The notes under the pieces are model-generated. The model worked only from the letters and a program-made list of their open reading frames with translations. It searched no databases and was not told where the DNA came from. A stretch of 64,000 bases of DNA from Photobacterium ganghwense (GTDB taxonomy: Bacteria; Pseudomonadota; Gammaproteobacteria; Enterobacterales; Vibrionaceae): NCBI RefSeq assembly GCF_003025595.1, contig NZ_PYMI01000002.1:124001-188000 (forward strand). The letters run 5' to 3'. The position numbers were made by a program, and so were the translations under genes. Shown piece after piece: positions 37,110 to 46,068 of this stretch (positions are counted from its first letter, which is position 1; each line of letters starts with the position of its first letter).

Positions 37110-37802
37110 CTATTCCAGTTTTCGTACGTAGTGGTCCATCACTTCAGGGTTCAGCACGGTGACCCGACCGTATTCCAGTTTCAGTAAGCCTGCCTGTTCA
37201 AACTGCTTCAGCACTTTATGCACGCCCTGCCGGGTCATCCCCATCATGTTGGCAATATGTTCACGGGTCACCCGCACACTGAATGGCAGATCGCCCAGAG
37301 ACTGGCCGCGCTGATATTCCGCCAACAACAACAATCGACGGCCAATACGCGCCTCCATACCTCGGAGCGCATCATCTTCAATCACCGAGATCGCCGACCA
37401 TAAACGCCGACTCAGCAGATCCAGTGCGACGGCGTAATTTTCAGGGTATTTGCTTAACAACTGGCGGAACTTATCACCCAGCAATTCAATCAGGGTGACG
37501 TTACTGTGTGCCGTTGCTCCGTAGACTCTTGCCATACCCGGCGAAAACACGTTATCGCCAAACCAGGTGCCAGCCTCAAAAATCATCAACGTGGCTTCCT
37601 GTCCGGTTGCGCTGACAGAATTAATCCGTACCGCACCTTCAGCAATCACCGATAACGCAGAATGCCGATCACCTTTGTCATAAATCAGCGCTTTCTCTTC
37701 AAAATGCCGCACTTTTGCGATGGCAACGGCTTCAGCAATCCCTTGCTCCGGCAATCCGGACAGTATCGGACACTCTTGTAACACCTTGTTAACATCTATC
37801 AT
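37110..37802 (-). CDS. Crp/Fnr-family regulator
   Basis: A 230-residue regulator with an N-terminal cyclic-nucleotide-binding-like beta-roll (residues about 15-130), a dimerisation helix and a C-terminal winged helix (VTREHIANMMGMTRQGVHKV). It has no N-terminal cysteine cluster, so it is not an oxygen-sensing FNR, and I do not see the cAMP-pocket RS pair. It is divergent from the HD-domain gene (104 bases between) and probably controls it and the symporter. Confidence 0.88.
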   Translation of the reverse strand: MIDVNKVLQECPILSGLPEQGIAEAVAIAKVRHFEEKALIYDKGDRHSALSVIAEGAVRINSVSATGQEATLMIFEAGTWFGDNVFSPGMARVYGATAHSNVTLIELLGDKFRQLLSKYPENYAVALDLLSRRLWSAISVIEDDALRGMEARIGRRLLLLAEYQRGQSLGDLPFSVRVTREHIANMMGMTRQGVHKVLKQFEQAGLLKLEYGRVTVLNPEVMDHYVRKLE

Positions 37803-37906
37803 GGACTCAGCCTACGTCATAATTACTCAGTACAATGTCAATGATTTAACATTTTGCCGGGCTTTTCTGTGCTCTCATTAAACAAATCGTTAACAAAAGG
37901 AAAAAG

Positions 37907-38533
37907 ATGATGGCACTTTATGATTCCCCAAAAGCCGCTTTTACCGACATGGCGAACGGCACGGCTGAAGACTGGCAAATTATTGCGAAAGAATTTGGCG
38001 AGTTCGCCGCCGAGTTACCGGACAGAATCATGACTCACCTGAATTTACTGAGTGGCGATTTCGGCGGGTTTCCGGTTGATCGACTGACTCACTGTCTGCA
38101 AACCGCCACGTTCGCCTATCGCGACGGTAAGGATGAAGAATACGTGGTGTGTGCGCTGCTTCATGATATCGGCGATACACTGGGCTCATACAACCATGCC
38201 GACGTGGCAGCGGTTCTGATCGAACCATTTGTCAGTGAAGAAAATCACTGGATGATTAAGCATCACGCCATTTTCCAGGGGTACTACTTCTTCCATTACC
38301 TGAATATGGACAGGCATATGCGAGATGCTTATCAGGATCATCCCTATTTTGAACGCACCCTGGAGTTTGTGACCAAATACGACTCCCCGGCCTTCGACCC
38401 GAAAGGTGACACCCTGCCTCTTACCTTTTTTGAACCTATGATTCGTAAGGTGTTTGCCAAACCGGTGCGCTCGCTCTATAAGCCGGCGCAGGAAAAAATG
38501 CATCGGGCTACGGTGGACGCCGTTCAGAACTAA
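37907..38533 (+). CDS. HD-domain protein, possible MIOX/PhnZ-type diiron oxygenase
   Basis: A 208-residue HD-domain protein. Metal ligands are visible in order: H62 (in THCLQTA), H86-D87 (in LLHDIGD), H97 (in NHADV), H119/H120 (in KHHAIFQ) and a late Asp in KYDSPAFD. The HCLQTA segment before the HD motif resembles MIOX, PhnZ and TmpB, which are diiron oxygenases that cleave C-C or C-P bonds, rather than plain nucleotide phosphohydrolases. The oxygenase reading is inference. AAGGAAAAAG precedes the ATG. It is followed 117 bases later by the class II aldolase gene. Confidence 0.75.
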   Translation: MMALYDSPKAAFTDMANGTAEDWQIIAKEFGEFAAELPDRIMTHLNLLSGDFGGFPVDRLTHCLQTATFAYRDGKDEEYVVCALLHDIGDTLGSYNHADVAAVLIEPFVSEENHWMIKHHAIFQGYYFFHYLNMDRHMRDAYQDHPYFERTLEFVTKYDSPAFDPKGDTLPLTFFEPMIRKVFAKPVRSLYKPAQEKMHRATVDAVQN

Positions 38534-38650
38534 GCCTTACCTAGCCCACCAGCAAGTGACAGTACAATCAGACTTAGTGGACAGTGCCCATTTGGGGCTA
38601 CACCACATCGTATAAAACATCATATGGAACATCGCCCACAGGAGGTGAGT

Positions 38651-39400
38651 ATGAGCAATTCGTTGAAACATCAGGTCTCTGAAGAAGAATGGAAACTACG
38701 GGTCGAACTGGCCGCCTGTTACCGTCTGGTCGCCCTGTTCGGCTGGACCGATTTGGTATTCACCCATATCAGTGCCCGCATTCCAGGGCCAGAGCACCAC
38801 TTTTTGATCAATCCGTATGGGTTGATGTTTGATGAAATCACCGCCTCCAACCTCATCAAAGTGGATCAGCAGTGCCGCAAGCTCAGCGACAGTCCTCATC
38901 CGGTCAATCCAGCCGGGTTTACCATCCACAGCTGTATTCACGATGCCCGCCACGACGTTGGTTGTGTGCTGCATACCCACACTAAAGCCGGCGTCGCCGT
39001 GAGTGCTCAGAAAGACGGCATTTTGCCGATCAGCCAGCAGTCTACCTTTGTTTTGTCGTCACTGGCCTACCATGACTATGAAGGAGTCGCCGTTCGGGAA
39101 GATGAAAAACCGCGCCTGCAACGTGACCTGGGAGATGCCACTTTCTTTATGCTGCGCAACCACGGTTTATTGACGGTGGGCAACACCATCGCCGATGCCT
39201 TCCTGGCGATGTATGCCTTCGAAACCACCTGTCAGATACAGCTGGCCGCCCAGTCCGGCGGAAACGAACTCATTCATATTGAGCCGACAGTCGTCAGCTC
39301 CATTACCGAAGCCCTGAAAGTACAGGGGCTCGACGGTGAATTCATCTGGCCGGCACTGATGCGTAAACTGGATCGCCTGGATCCGAGTTATAAAGAATGA
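38651..39400 (+). CDS. class II aldolase/adducin-family protein
   Basis: A 249-residue protein of the class II aldolase family, in the FucA-like fold. Zinc ligands are visible in CVLHTHTKAG and in LRNHGLLTVG; the opening segment FGWTDLVFTHISARIP is typical of the adducin-like subgroup with unassigned reactions. The ATG at 38651 has AGGAGGTGAG upstream and is preferred to one nine codons earlier. It could cleave or decarboxylate the product of the HD-domain enzyme. A hairpin at 39446-39481 ends the transcript. Confidence 0.87.
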   Translation: MSNSLKHQVSEEEWKLRVELAACYRLVALFGWTDLVFTHISARIPGPEHHFLINPYGLMFDEITASNLIKVDQQCRKLSDSPHPVNPAGFTIHSCIHDARHDVGCVLHTHTKAGVAVSAQKDGILPISQQSTFVLSSLAYHDYEGVAVREDEKPRLQRDLGDATFFMLRNHGLLTVGNTIADAFLAMYAFETTCQIQLAAQSGGNELIHIEPTVVSSITEALKVQGLDGEFIWPALMRKLDRLDPSYKE

Positions 39401-39445
39401 ATAGATTTATACTAGGGAGCTCACACTAACTCTCTAGCATCTGAA

Positions 39446-39481
39446 AAAGGTTAGATAGAAAACGAACGCTATCTAGCCTTT
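39446..39481 (+). terminator. probable terminator after the aldolase gene
   Basis: AAAGGTTAGATAG pairs with CTATCTAGCCTTT (one G-T wobble), 10-base loop. No long U-run follows. Confidence 0.6.
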
Positions 39482-39647
39482 GAACCTTCACCATTCTTCA
39501 TATAACATTCCTCGTTTTCCTGTCCATCTATTCTGTGACTCACTCATCACCACAAATTAAATCACTTTTCCATACACCACAAAATGCATACAATGTTTTT
39601 ATTGAATTAAAAAACGATTCGCTAAGTTTTGAAATGGGAATTAAAAC

Positions 39648-40820
39648 ATGCTTAACAAGCAATTTTTCAGATACCTCCATTTATTAAATGAAAAGTATAC
39701 AAAAAAACCAGATTATAATCTATTTAGAGTCCTTCGCTCTGAATCAGATGAAGTCAGATTACATTCGAAATTTATTTCTGACCTCCTAGACCCTCTTGGA
39801 GACCACAATTTTAAAGAAAAATTCATTAAACAATTTTTAAAACAGTTTTCAGATTATATTGATTTTGATTTCAATGAAAACATAATGGTTGATAGAGAAT
39901 ATCAAAACATTGATATATTGATTAGAAATGGTAAAACAGCCATTGTCATTGAAAATAAAATTTACGCTACAGATCAAGAAAAACAACTTTCAAACTACTA
40001 CAAAAAGATGGTAGATGAAGGTTATCAAGATATTAAGTTGATTTATTTAACACTCACAGGCTACAGCCCAGAAGAACAAAGTATTGAGGAACTTCCTCAT
40101 AAAGTGAAAGATAATGATTTAATTTTAGCAAGTTATGAAAGTGATATTTATAGCTGGATTTCAAAATGTATAGAAATATCAGCACGAAATGCACCACTAA
40201 GAGAAGCTTGCATTCAATATTTAGATATCATTAATAAACTTACTAACAAGGTTGAGGATCAAGATCACATGGATGATTTAAAGGAACTATTACTCATTGA
40301 CAACAATCTTTCAAGTCTACCTGTATTGTTTGATGCTTACAATGAAGTAATCACTGACTTACAATTAGATTTATGGAATAAGATTGCTCTAGGTATTGAA
40401 GAGGAGTTTGGTGAAATTCATTCAGACTCTGTTACAAAGCACGACAACCCACGCGAACAAGTAAAAAAGTATGTTGAAAATAAAAGAAATTCAAAATACC
40501 TATCTATTAGTTCAGAAATAACTGGGTATGACAATATATATCTACATGTAGAGCAAGAAAACCATATTTACTTTGGTGTTTATTGCGATAAAGGAAATAA
40601 ATCTCAAGAATATATTGATATAGAAAACAAAACAAAATACTTTAAAAATGCATATCGTTGGGGTTCAATGCCAATTGGATTATACGCGGAACCACAAATT
40701 AACTTCAAAAATTTAACACCTGAAGACCTAAAGTATTTATCAAAAGAAAAAAATCGCCAGATTTTCGCTGATAATATCGTTAACATGCTTAAAGATATTG
40801 CCACTACTTTGTCTAAGTAA
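39648..40820 (+). CDS. PD-(D/E)XK nuclease-family protein, likely acquired
   Basis: A 390-residue protein whose N-terminal third carries a PD-(D/E)XK nuclease core: D89 in NIDILI, then E102-x-K104 in VIENKI, followed by ATDQEKQLSNYYKKM, as in the PDDEXK_4-type family. The remaining 250 residues are not recognised. Its codons are very AT-rich against a GC-balanced neighbourhood on both sides, which points to recent transfer. Such orphan nucleases are often found near defence or repair genes, but none is adjacent here, so its role is open. It ends at a strong bidirectional terminator. Confidence 0.82.
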   Translation: MLNKQFFRYLHLLNEKYTKKPDYNLFRVLRSESDEVRLHSKFISDLLDPLGDHNFKEKFIKQFLKQFSDYIDFDFNENIMVDREYQNIDILIRNGKTAIVIENKIYATDQEKQLSNYYKKMVDEGYQDIKLIYLTLTGYSPEEQSIEELPHKVKDNDLILASYESDIYSWISKCIEISARNAPLREACIQYLDIINKLTNKVEDQDHMDDLKELLLIDNNLSSLPVLFDAYNEVITDLQLDLWNKIALGIEEEFGEIHSDSVTKHDNPREQVKKYVENKRNSKYLSISSEITGYDNIYLHVEQENHIYFGVYCDKGNKSQEYIDIENKTKYFKNAYRWGSMPIGLYAEPQINFKNLTPEDLKYLSKEKNRQIFADNIVNMLKDIATTLSK

Positions 40821-40833
40821 ACTAATTTAAAAC

Positions 40834-40870
40834 AAAAAAGCCTCCACCAGTCTTCGGTTGAGGCTTTTTT
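40834..40870. terminator. bidirectional terminator between nuclease gene and tetronate operon
   Basis: AAAAAAGCCTC (40834-40844) pairs with GAGGCTTTTTT (40860-40870), with T-runs on either strand, between convergent genes. Confidence 0.88.
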
Positions 40871-40901
40871 AATCGATACACAGTCTTTCTTGCTTCAATT
40901 A

Positions 40902-42395
40902 TTATGAAGCAATATTTTGCACCATCGGCTTACTTTGCGACTTTACGAAGTAAATGCAGCCAGCCAGTACCAGCAGAGGAACAACAGGGTCAAACCAGCT
41001 ACCGTGAGTGCCAAACAGCAGGTTCAGAATCATCACCAGCGCACCGCCAATTGCCCAGGCAATTGTCGTTGGAACCGTCCAGATCACCAGTTGCTTACGT
41101 ACTTCGGTTACGCCCATCAGACGGTTCACGATGTGGAACAAGCTGTCATTGAAGTAACCGGCAAACAGGCTGCCCATGGTTGCCGCAGAGGCAGCAAACA
41201 GCATGTTGATTCCTTCCATTTCAGCCAGTACAGGTGCAGAAATGGATGCCGCAGTAATCATAGAAACCGTACCGCTGCCCTGAATAACACGAACCAGAGT
41301 GGCGATAATAAACGGAATCATGATAGGTGAAATTGACAGCGCAGCAATCTGGTTGGCAATTTCAGCCCCGGCACCTGACTCACGCAGCACACTCCCCAGC
41401 GCACCACCGGCACCGGTCACCAGCAGGATAATCCCTGAAGTTGAGATCCCTTCTTCCAGCTTGTGTGTCGTCGTTGCTTTGTCCAGGTACGGTGTCAGGG
41501 TGTAAACCGCCAGTAGTGTACTGATTGACAGAGCAATTACCGGGTGACCCAGGAAGTTAATGGTCGCGCCCAAGGCACTGACCGACAGCCCTTCCATACC
41601 CAGCTGTTTTTCAGCCAGAGACATCAGCGATTTCACCAGAATCAGCAGAATCGGTACCACAATCGGCATAATAGACTTGGTCAATGACGGCAGGGTTTTC
41701 GACGCCTTCGACGCCATGTAGTCGTCATGAACTTTCTTCAGATCACCGGATTCGTGTGCCAGCGTTGGTGGTGCCATGTACTCAGGGAAGTGGTTCTCCA
41801 GCCAGCGAGCGTACATAACGATGCCGTAGATACATGGCAGAGCAATCAACAGACCCAGACCCAGCATAGAGGCGATATCAACCCCGAAAATGCTGGCCAC
41901 ACCCAGCGGTCCCGGTGTCGGCGGAATACAGTGGTGCGCCACGACCAGACCACCGGCCAGTGCCACCGTCAGCGTCAGAATAGAACGCTGTGACGTTTTC
42001 GCCAGCGACTTAGCAATCGGGTACAGAATAATGAGTGCGCTGTCGACAAACACAGGGATACTGACAATGTAACCGGTAATGGCCAGCGCCATTTCCTCAC
42101 GCTTTTTCCCCAGCCACTTGATGAAATGGTAGGCGATAGATTCGCCGGCGCCGGACGTTTCCAGAATGGCGCCCATCATAACCCCAAGGCCGATGACAAT
42201 CCCGATACCGCCCAGTGTGCCGCCAAAGCCTTTGCTGATTGCGGCCATGGTATCGTCAACACTCAGGCCGCCAATCAAACCGGCGATACAAGCTGCCGCC
42301 AACATGGCAATCAGGACGTGGACACGGGTACGCAGAACCAGAAAAATCAGAACAAATACAGCAATAATCAAACCGATAACTGAAATAGGTAACAT
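40902..42395 (-). CDS. GntP-family permease of the threonate/erythronate operon
   Basis: A 497-residue inner-membrane carrier with about 12-14 helices in the GntP family (gluconate:H+ symporter relatives). Landmarks are GFGGTLGGIGIVIGLGVMMG, VHHCIPPTPGP-like VAHHCIPPTPGP, and the late segment AASAATMGSLFAGYFNDSLF. The start overlaps the denD stop by one base (TAATG), so it is the last gene of the operon. In this setting it should import L-threonate or D-erythronate. Confidence 0.9.
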   Translation of the reverse strand: MLPISVIGLIIAVFVLIFLVLRTRVHVLIAMLAAACIAGLIGGLSVDDTMAAISKGFGGTLGGIGIVIGLGVMMGAILETSGAGESIAYHFIKWLGKKREEMALAITGYIVSIPVFVDSALIILYPIAKSLAKTSQRSILTLTVALAGGLVVAHHCIPPTPGPLGVASIFGVDIASMLGLGLLIALPCIYGIVMYARWLENHFPEYMAPPTLAHESGDLKKVHDDYMASKASKTLPSLTKSIMPIVVPILLILVKSLMSLAEKQLGMEGLSVSALGATINFLGHPVIALSISTLLAVYTLTPYLDKATTTHKLEEGISTSGIILLVTGAGGALGSVLRESGAGAEIANQIAALSISPIMIPFIIATLVRVIQGSGTVSMITAASISAPVLAEMEGINMLFAASAATMGSLFAGYFNDSLFHIVNRLMGVTEVRKQLVIWTVPTTIAWAIGGALVMILNLLFGTHGSWFDPVVPLLVLAGCIYFVKSQSKPMVQNIAS

Positions 42396-43363
42396 TACAC
42401 CGCCTCCTCTTCCGAGACCGGATACTGACTCAGGTACGCAGCCAACACCGATTGAAAATCACGATCGGCCTTAAAGCCCAGCGCCCGTTCTTTTTCATTG
42501 TTGAACGCTTGCGGCCAGCTCGCCACAATGCGTTCAATCGCCGGATCCGGCTCATTGCTGACCAGCTCGACCCGCGCAGGATTGACGGCTTCGGCCATCG
42601 CCGCCAGCATAGTGGCCGGGGTAACCTGAATCCCTGGCAGGTTAAAGGTACGGAAGCCCTGAATGGCATCCGCCGATAACTGGCTGGCGTGAATAATGTT
42701 GTCAATCACCGTTTCAGGACTGGAGATCCACAGCGGCAGATCCTGTGCAACCGGGCAGTTGGAACGCTCGCCTTTAAGCGGCTCGCGGATGATCCCGCTG
42801 ACAAACGAGGACGCGGCTTTGTTTGGCGTGCCCGGACGGATACAGATAGTCGGCAGGCGCACGGTGATGGCATCGACCAGACCGCGACGGCCGTAGTCGT
42901 TTACCAGCAGCTCACACATGGCTTTCTGGGTGCCATAGGAGGAACTTGGCTGAGTGGCCGTCATCGGTTCAATCACCGCCGGTAGCTCGCCACCGAAGAC
43001 CGCCAGCGAACTGGAGAACACAAAGCGGATGGCCGGATTGACCTGACGGCATTTTTCCAGCAACAGTTGAGTAGCGACCAGATTAACCTTAACCCCCAGG
43101 TCGAAATCTTCTTCCGCGTGGCTCGACACAATGGCCGCAAGGTGGAAAACATGGGTGGTTTCCTGGTCGACAATCATGTCGACATCAGCCGCATTGGTGA
43201 TATCTGCAACCACAGAAGAAATGCGCGCGTCAGTGATCGCCGTTTCCGGTAGTGGCACCCGATCCACCACTTTCAGTGAGGCAATATCAGGGTAGCGGTT
43301 AAGTAGGGTACGGGTCAGCATGGCGCCTAAAAACCCGGCGCCACCAGTAATTACGATGTTCAT
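42395..43363 (-). CDS. denD: D-erythronate dehydrogenase
   Basis: A 322-residue extended short-chain dehydrogenase (NAD-dependent epimerase fold). It has the nucleotide motif GGAGFLG at 7-13, the catalytic Tyr-xxx-Lys in SSYGTQKAMCE, and VFSSSLAVFGGELP before it. In DenD enzymes this fold oxidises D-erythronate at C2 to the 2-oxo acid, which then enters the OtnI-OtnK-OtnC route. The match of fold and neighbours makes this assignment strong. Coupled by one base to the permease gene; otnI ends about 40 bases upstream. Confidence 0.9.
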   Translation of the reverse strand: MNIVITGGAGFLGAMLTRTLLNRYPDIASLKVVDRVPLPETAITDARISSVVADITNAADVDMIVDQETTHVFHLAAIVSSHAEEDFDLGVKVNLVATQLLLEKCRQVNPAIRFVFSSSLAVFGGELPAVIEPMTATQPSSSYGTQKAMCELLVNDYGRRGLVDAITVRLPTICIRPGTPNKAASSFVSGIIREPLKGERSNCPVAQDLPLWISSPETVIDNIIHASQLSADAIQGFRTFNLPGIQVTPATMLAAMAEAVNPARVELVSNEPDPAIERIVASWPQAFNNEKERALGFKADRDFQSVLAAYLSQYPVSEEEAV

Positions 43364-43402
43364 AGGATTGTCCTTGTCGTGATATCTAATTTGTACTTCC
43401 TG

Positions 43403-44179
43403 TTACAGGTACGGTGTTACCCAGTTCAGGCCTTCTTTTGTGCCTGTTTTCGGGTTGTATTCGCAGCCAATCCAGCCGCTGTAGCCCGCCTGATCCAGCG
43501 CGGCAAAAATATGGGGGTAATTCACTTCGCCCTCTGACGGTTCATGACGAGCCGGTACAGAAGCAATTTGGACGTGACCAATGGTCTGCGCCAGATCCCC
43601 GAGCATGGTCGTCAGATCACCGTCCATGATCTGGGCGTGATACACGTCAAACTGCAGTTTCACGTTCGGGCGATCTATACGCTCGATAATCTTCGCCGCA
43701 TCCCGCTGATGGGCAATGAAATAGTTCGGTACGTCCCGGCTATTTAACGGCTCAATCAGCAGCGTAATGCCATGCTGCGCGAACTGGTCGGCGGCGTAGC
43801 GAATATTGGCGACAAACGTTTCTAGGTGCTGCTCGTCGCTGTAGCGAGGATCAATGATCCCGGCCATGGCATGCACTTTCGGGCACCCTAACACCCTGGC
43901 GTAATGCAGTGCGGTGTCCACACTGTCACGAAATTCTGCTTCACGCCCCGGCAAAGCGGCCATGCCTCGTTCACCGCTGTCCCAGTTGCCCGGCGGCATG
44001 TTAAACAACGCTTGTTCCAGCTGATTTTCCTGTAACAGTGCAGCCAATTCATCGGCTTCGAATGCGTACGGAAACAGAAATTCCACCGCCTTAAACCCAG
44101 CCTCACGGGCCAGCGCAAAGCGCTCCAGAAACGGCTGCTCGGTGAACAGCATGGTAAGATTTGCAGCAAAACGGGCCAT
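43403..44179 (-). CDS. otnI: 2-oxo-tetronate isomerase
   Basis: A 258-residue TIM-barrel enzyme of the hydroxypyruvate isomerase (Hyi)-like group, with LTMLFTEQPFLERFALARE at the start, LLIEPLNSRDVPNYF carrying a metal-ligand Glu, and GWIGCEYNPKTGT at the end. In this operon it should convert 2-oxo-tetronate to 3-oxo-tetronate. Its start overlaps the otnC stop by one base. Confidence 0.92.
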   Translation of the reverse strand: MARFAANLTMLFTEQPFLERFALAREAGFKAVEFLFPYAFEADELAALLQENQLEQALFNMPPGNWDSGERGMAALPGREAEFRDSVDTALHYARVLGCPKVHAMAGIIDPRYSDEQHLETFVANIRYAADQFAQHGITLLIEPLNSRDVPNYFIAHQRDAAKIIERIDRPNVKLQFDVYHAQIMDGDLTTMLGDLAQTIGHVQIASVPARHEPSEGEVNYPHIFAALDQAGYSGWIGCEYNPKTGTKEGLNWVTPYL

Positions 44180-44811
44180 TATTTCCCTCTCCCTTTCAGG
44201 TCAATTACTTCACCGTCAGTCAGATAACGGATTGCCTTGCCGTCAAGCATCAGCGCCAGCTTGGCGGTTTCTTCCAATTCCTCGGCGTTATCCACGGCGT
44301 CACACAAATCCGTGCCGGTTACCACCGGGCCATGATTGGCCAGCAGAAACGCCCGGTAATCCGCCGCGCGGTTTGCCAGCTCAGTGGCAATCTGTGGGTC
44401 GCCCGGACGCAGGTACGGGATCACCGGCAGTTGTCCAACCCGCATCACGTAGTACGGTGTAAAAGGACGAATCGCATTGTCCGGATCCAGACCTTCCAGA
44501 CACGACAACGCGGTCAGATAAGTTGAGTGCAAGTGGACGATGGCATTGCACGCCGGGTTATTACGATAAATCGCCAGATGGAACGCGACTTCTTTCGACG
44601 GCTTGTCACCGGAGAGATGCTGACCGTCGATGTCTACCACCGACAATCTCTCAGCGTCCAGACGACCAAACGACGAACCCGTTGGTGTTGCCAGAAAGTG
44701 ACCGTCAGGCAGTTTCAGCGAGAGGTTTCCCGCGCCGCCAGTGGCATAACCCCGTTCAAACATGGAACGCGCCAGGCTCACCATCTGCTCTCTTAATTGT
44801 TGCTCAGTCAT
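44179..44811 (-). CDS. otnC: 3-oxo-tetronate 4-phosphate decarboxylase
   Basis: A 210-residue class II aldolase-fold enzyme with zinc ligands in IVHLHSTY and LLANHGPV, and the GGAGNLSLKLPDG substrate loop. In OtnC it decarboxylates 3-oxo-tetronate 4-phosphate to dihydroxyacetone phosphate and CO2. The start at 44811 overlaps the otnK stop by eight bases, giving translational coupling; the longer in-frame start lies inside otnK. Confidence 0.92.
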   Translation of the reverse strand: MTEQQLREQMVSLARSMFERGYATGGAGNLSLKLPDGHFLATPTGSSFGRLDAERLSVVDIDGQHLSGDKPSKEVAFHLAIYRNNPACNAIVHLHSTYLTALSCLEGLDPDNAIRPFTPYYVMRVGQLPVIPYLRPGDPQIATELANRAADYRAFLLANHGPVVTGTDLCDAVDNAEELEETAKLALMLDGKAIRYLTDGEVIDLKGRGK

Positions 44812-46063
44812 GGATATACCCTTGTGCTGTCGTAAAGAACTGTTCGTCACCAAAGTTGCCGGATTTCAACGCCAGCGAAAGTGGCTGGTCGATGGCTTTA
44901 ACCCACGGTACACCCGGTGCAATTTGCGGTCCGATGTGGAAACCTTTTACCTTCAGGCTTTGCGTCACCACGCCGGAGGTTTCACCACCTGCGACAATAA
45001 AGTTGGTCACGCCGTGCTGTTGCAAACGCTGAACCAGCTGATGGAAAAACTGTTCAACCGCCTGACTGGATGCCTGCGCACCAAATTCCGCCTGAATTGC
45101 ATGGAGCATTTCCGGCTCAGCGGTGGCGTACACCATCGGCGCCAGCTTGCCGCCCAGATGAGAGGCCACCCAGTCAAACACAACGTCAACATAGTTGGAT
45201 TCACTCAGGCACCGTTTCACATCCAGCGCAAAGTGCGGTGCTTGCGGCTGGTAGGCCGCTACTTGACGGTTCGTCATGACCGAGCAGGAGCCGGATAAAA
45301 TCACGGTGTGGCCAGAAACCGGCTGGCCAGCTTGCATCGCGTCAGACTGATCGGACAGGGACTCAGACCAGTTTTGCGCAATCCCGGCAGCCAGTCCGGA
45401 GCCGCCGGTGATCAGTGTCAGATGGCGGCAAGCCTCACCAATCGCAGCCAGATGTTGATCGTTAAGCGTGTCGACCACGGCATAGCGACAGCCCTGCTGT
45501 TTGAGTTCCGCAAAACGCGCCGCGACATTGTCAGCCCCCAGCTCAATTTCCCGGTAGCTCACCAGACCGGTTTTTCCGGTTGCCTGGGCATCCATCAGGC
45601 GCATCAGGTTGGCATCTTTCATTGGCGTAACCGGATGATTTCGCATCCCAGATTCACTGAGCAGATCGCCCTGCACAAACAGATGCCCCTGGTACACGGT
45701 ACGGCCGTTGACCGGCAATGATGGACAGATAATGGTAAAAGCCTCGTCCAGCGCGTCCAGCAGCGCATCTGTCACCGGACCGATGTTGCCTTCCGGTGTA
45801 CTGTCGAACGTCGAGCAATATTTAAAATAGAATTGCTGGCAACCCTTAGCCTGTAACCACTTCAGCGCGCTGACCGACTGCGCCACAGCCTCATCGACTG
45901 GGCAAGAGCGGCTTTTCAGGCTGATCACAACCGCATCCGCTTCTACTGGCACGGCTTCCTGCGGGACGCCGTTTAGCTGAATGGTTTTCATCCCGTTGGC
46001 GACCAGAAACCCAGCGATATCCGTCGCACCGGTGAAGTCATCGGCGATAACACCTAATAACAT
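44804..46063 (-). CDS. otnK: 3-oxo-tetronate kinase (four-carbon acid sugar kinase family, formerly DUF1537)
   Basis: A 419-residue kinase opening with MLLGVIADDFTGATDIAGFL, the family's ADDFTGATD substrate motif. It has GGSGLAAGIAQNW mid-protein and the C-terminal nucleotide segment VAGGETSGVVTQSL. It phosphorylates 3-oxo-tetronate at O4 before OtnC decarboxylates it. The next gene on the ltnD side ends five bases upstream. Confidence 0.95.
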   Translation of the reverse strand: MLLGVIADDFTGATDIAGFLVANGMKTIQLNGVPQEAVPVEADAVVISLKSRSCPVDEAVAQSVSALKWLQAKGCQQFYFKYCSTFDSTPEGNIGPVTDALLDALDEAFTIICPSLPVNGRTVYQGHLFVQGDLLSESGMRNHPVTPMKDANLMRLMDAQATGKTGLVSYREIELGADNVAARFAELKQQGCRYAVVDTLNDQHLAAIGEACRHLTLITGGSGLAAGIAQNWSESLSDQSDAMQAGQPVSGHTVILSGSCSVMTNRQVAAYQPQAPHFALDVKRCLSESNYVDVVFDWVASHLGGKLAPMVYATAEPEMLHAIQAEFGAQASSQAVEQFFHQLVQRLQQHGVTNFIVAGGETSGVVTQSLKVKGFHIGPQIAPGVPWVKAIDQPLSLALKSGNFGDEQFFTTAQGYIHD

Positions 46064-46068
46064 CGTCC

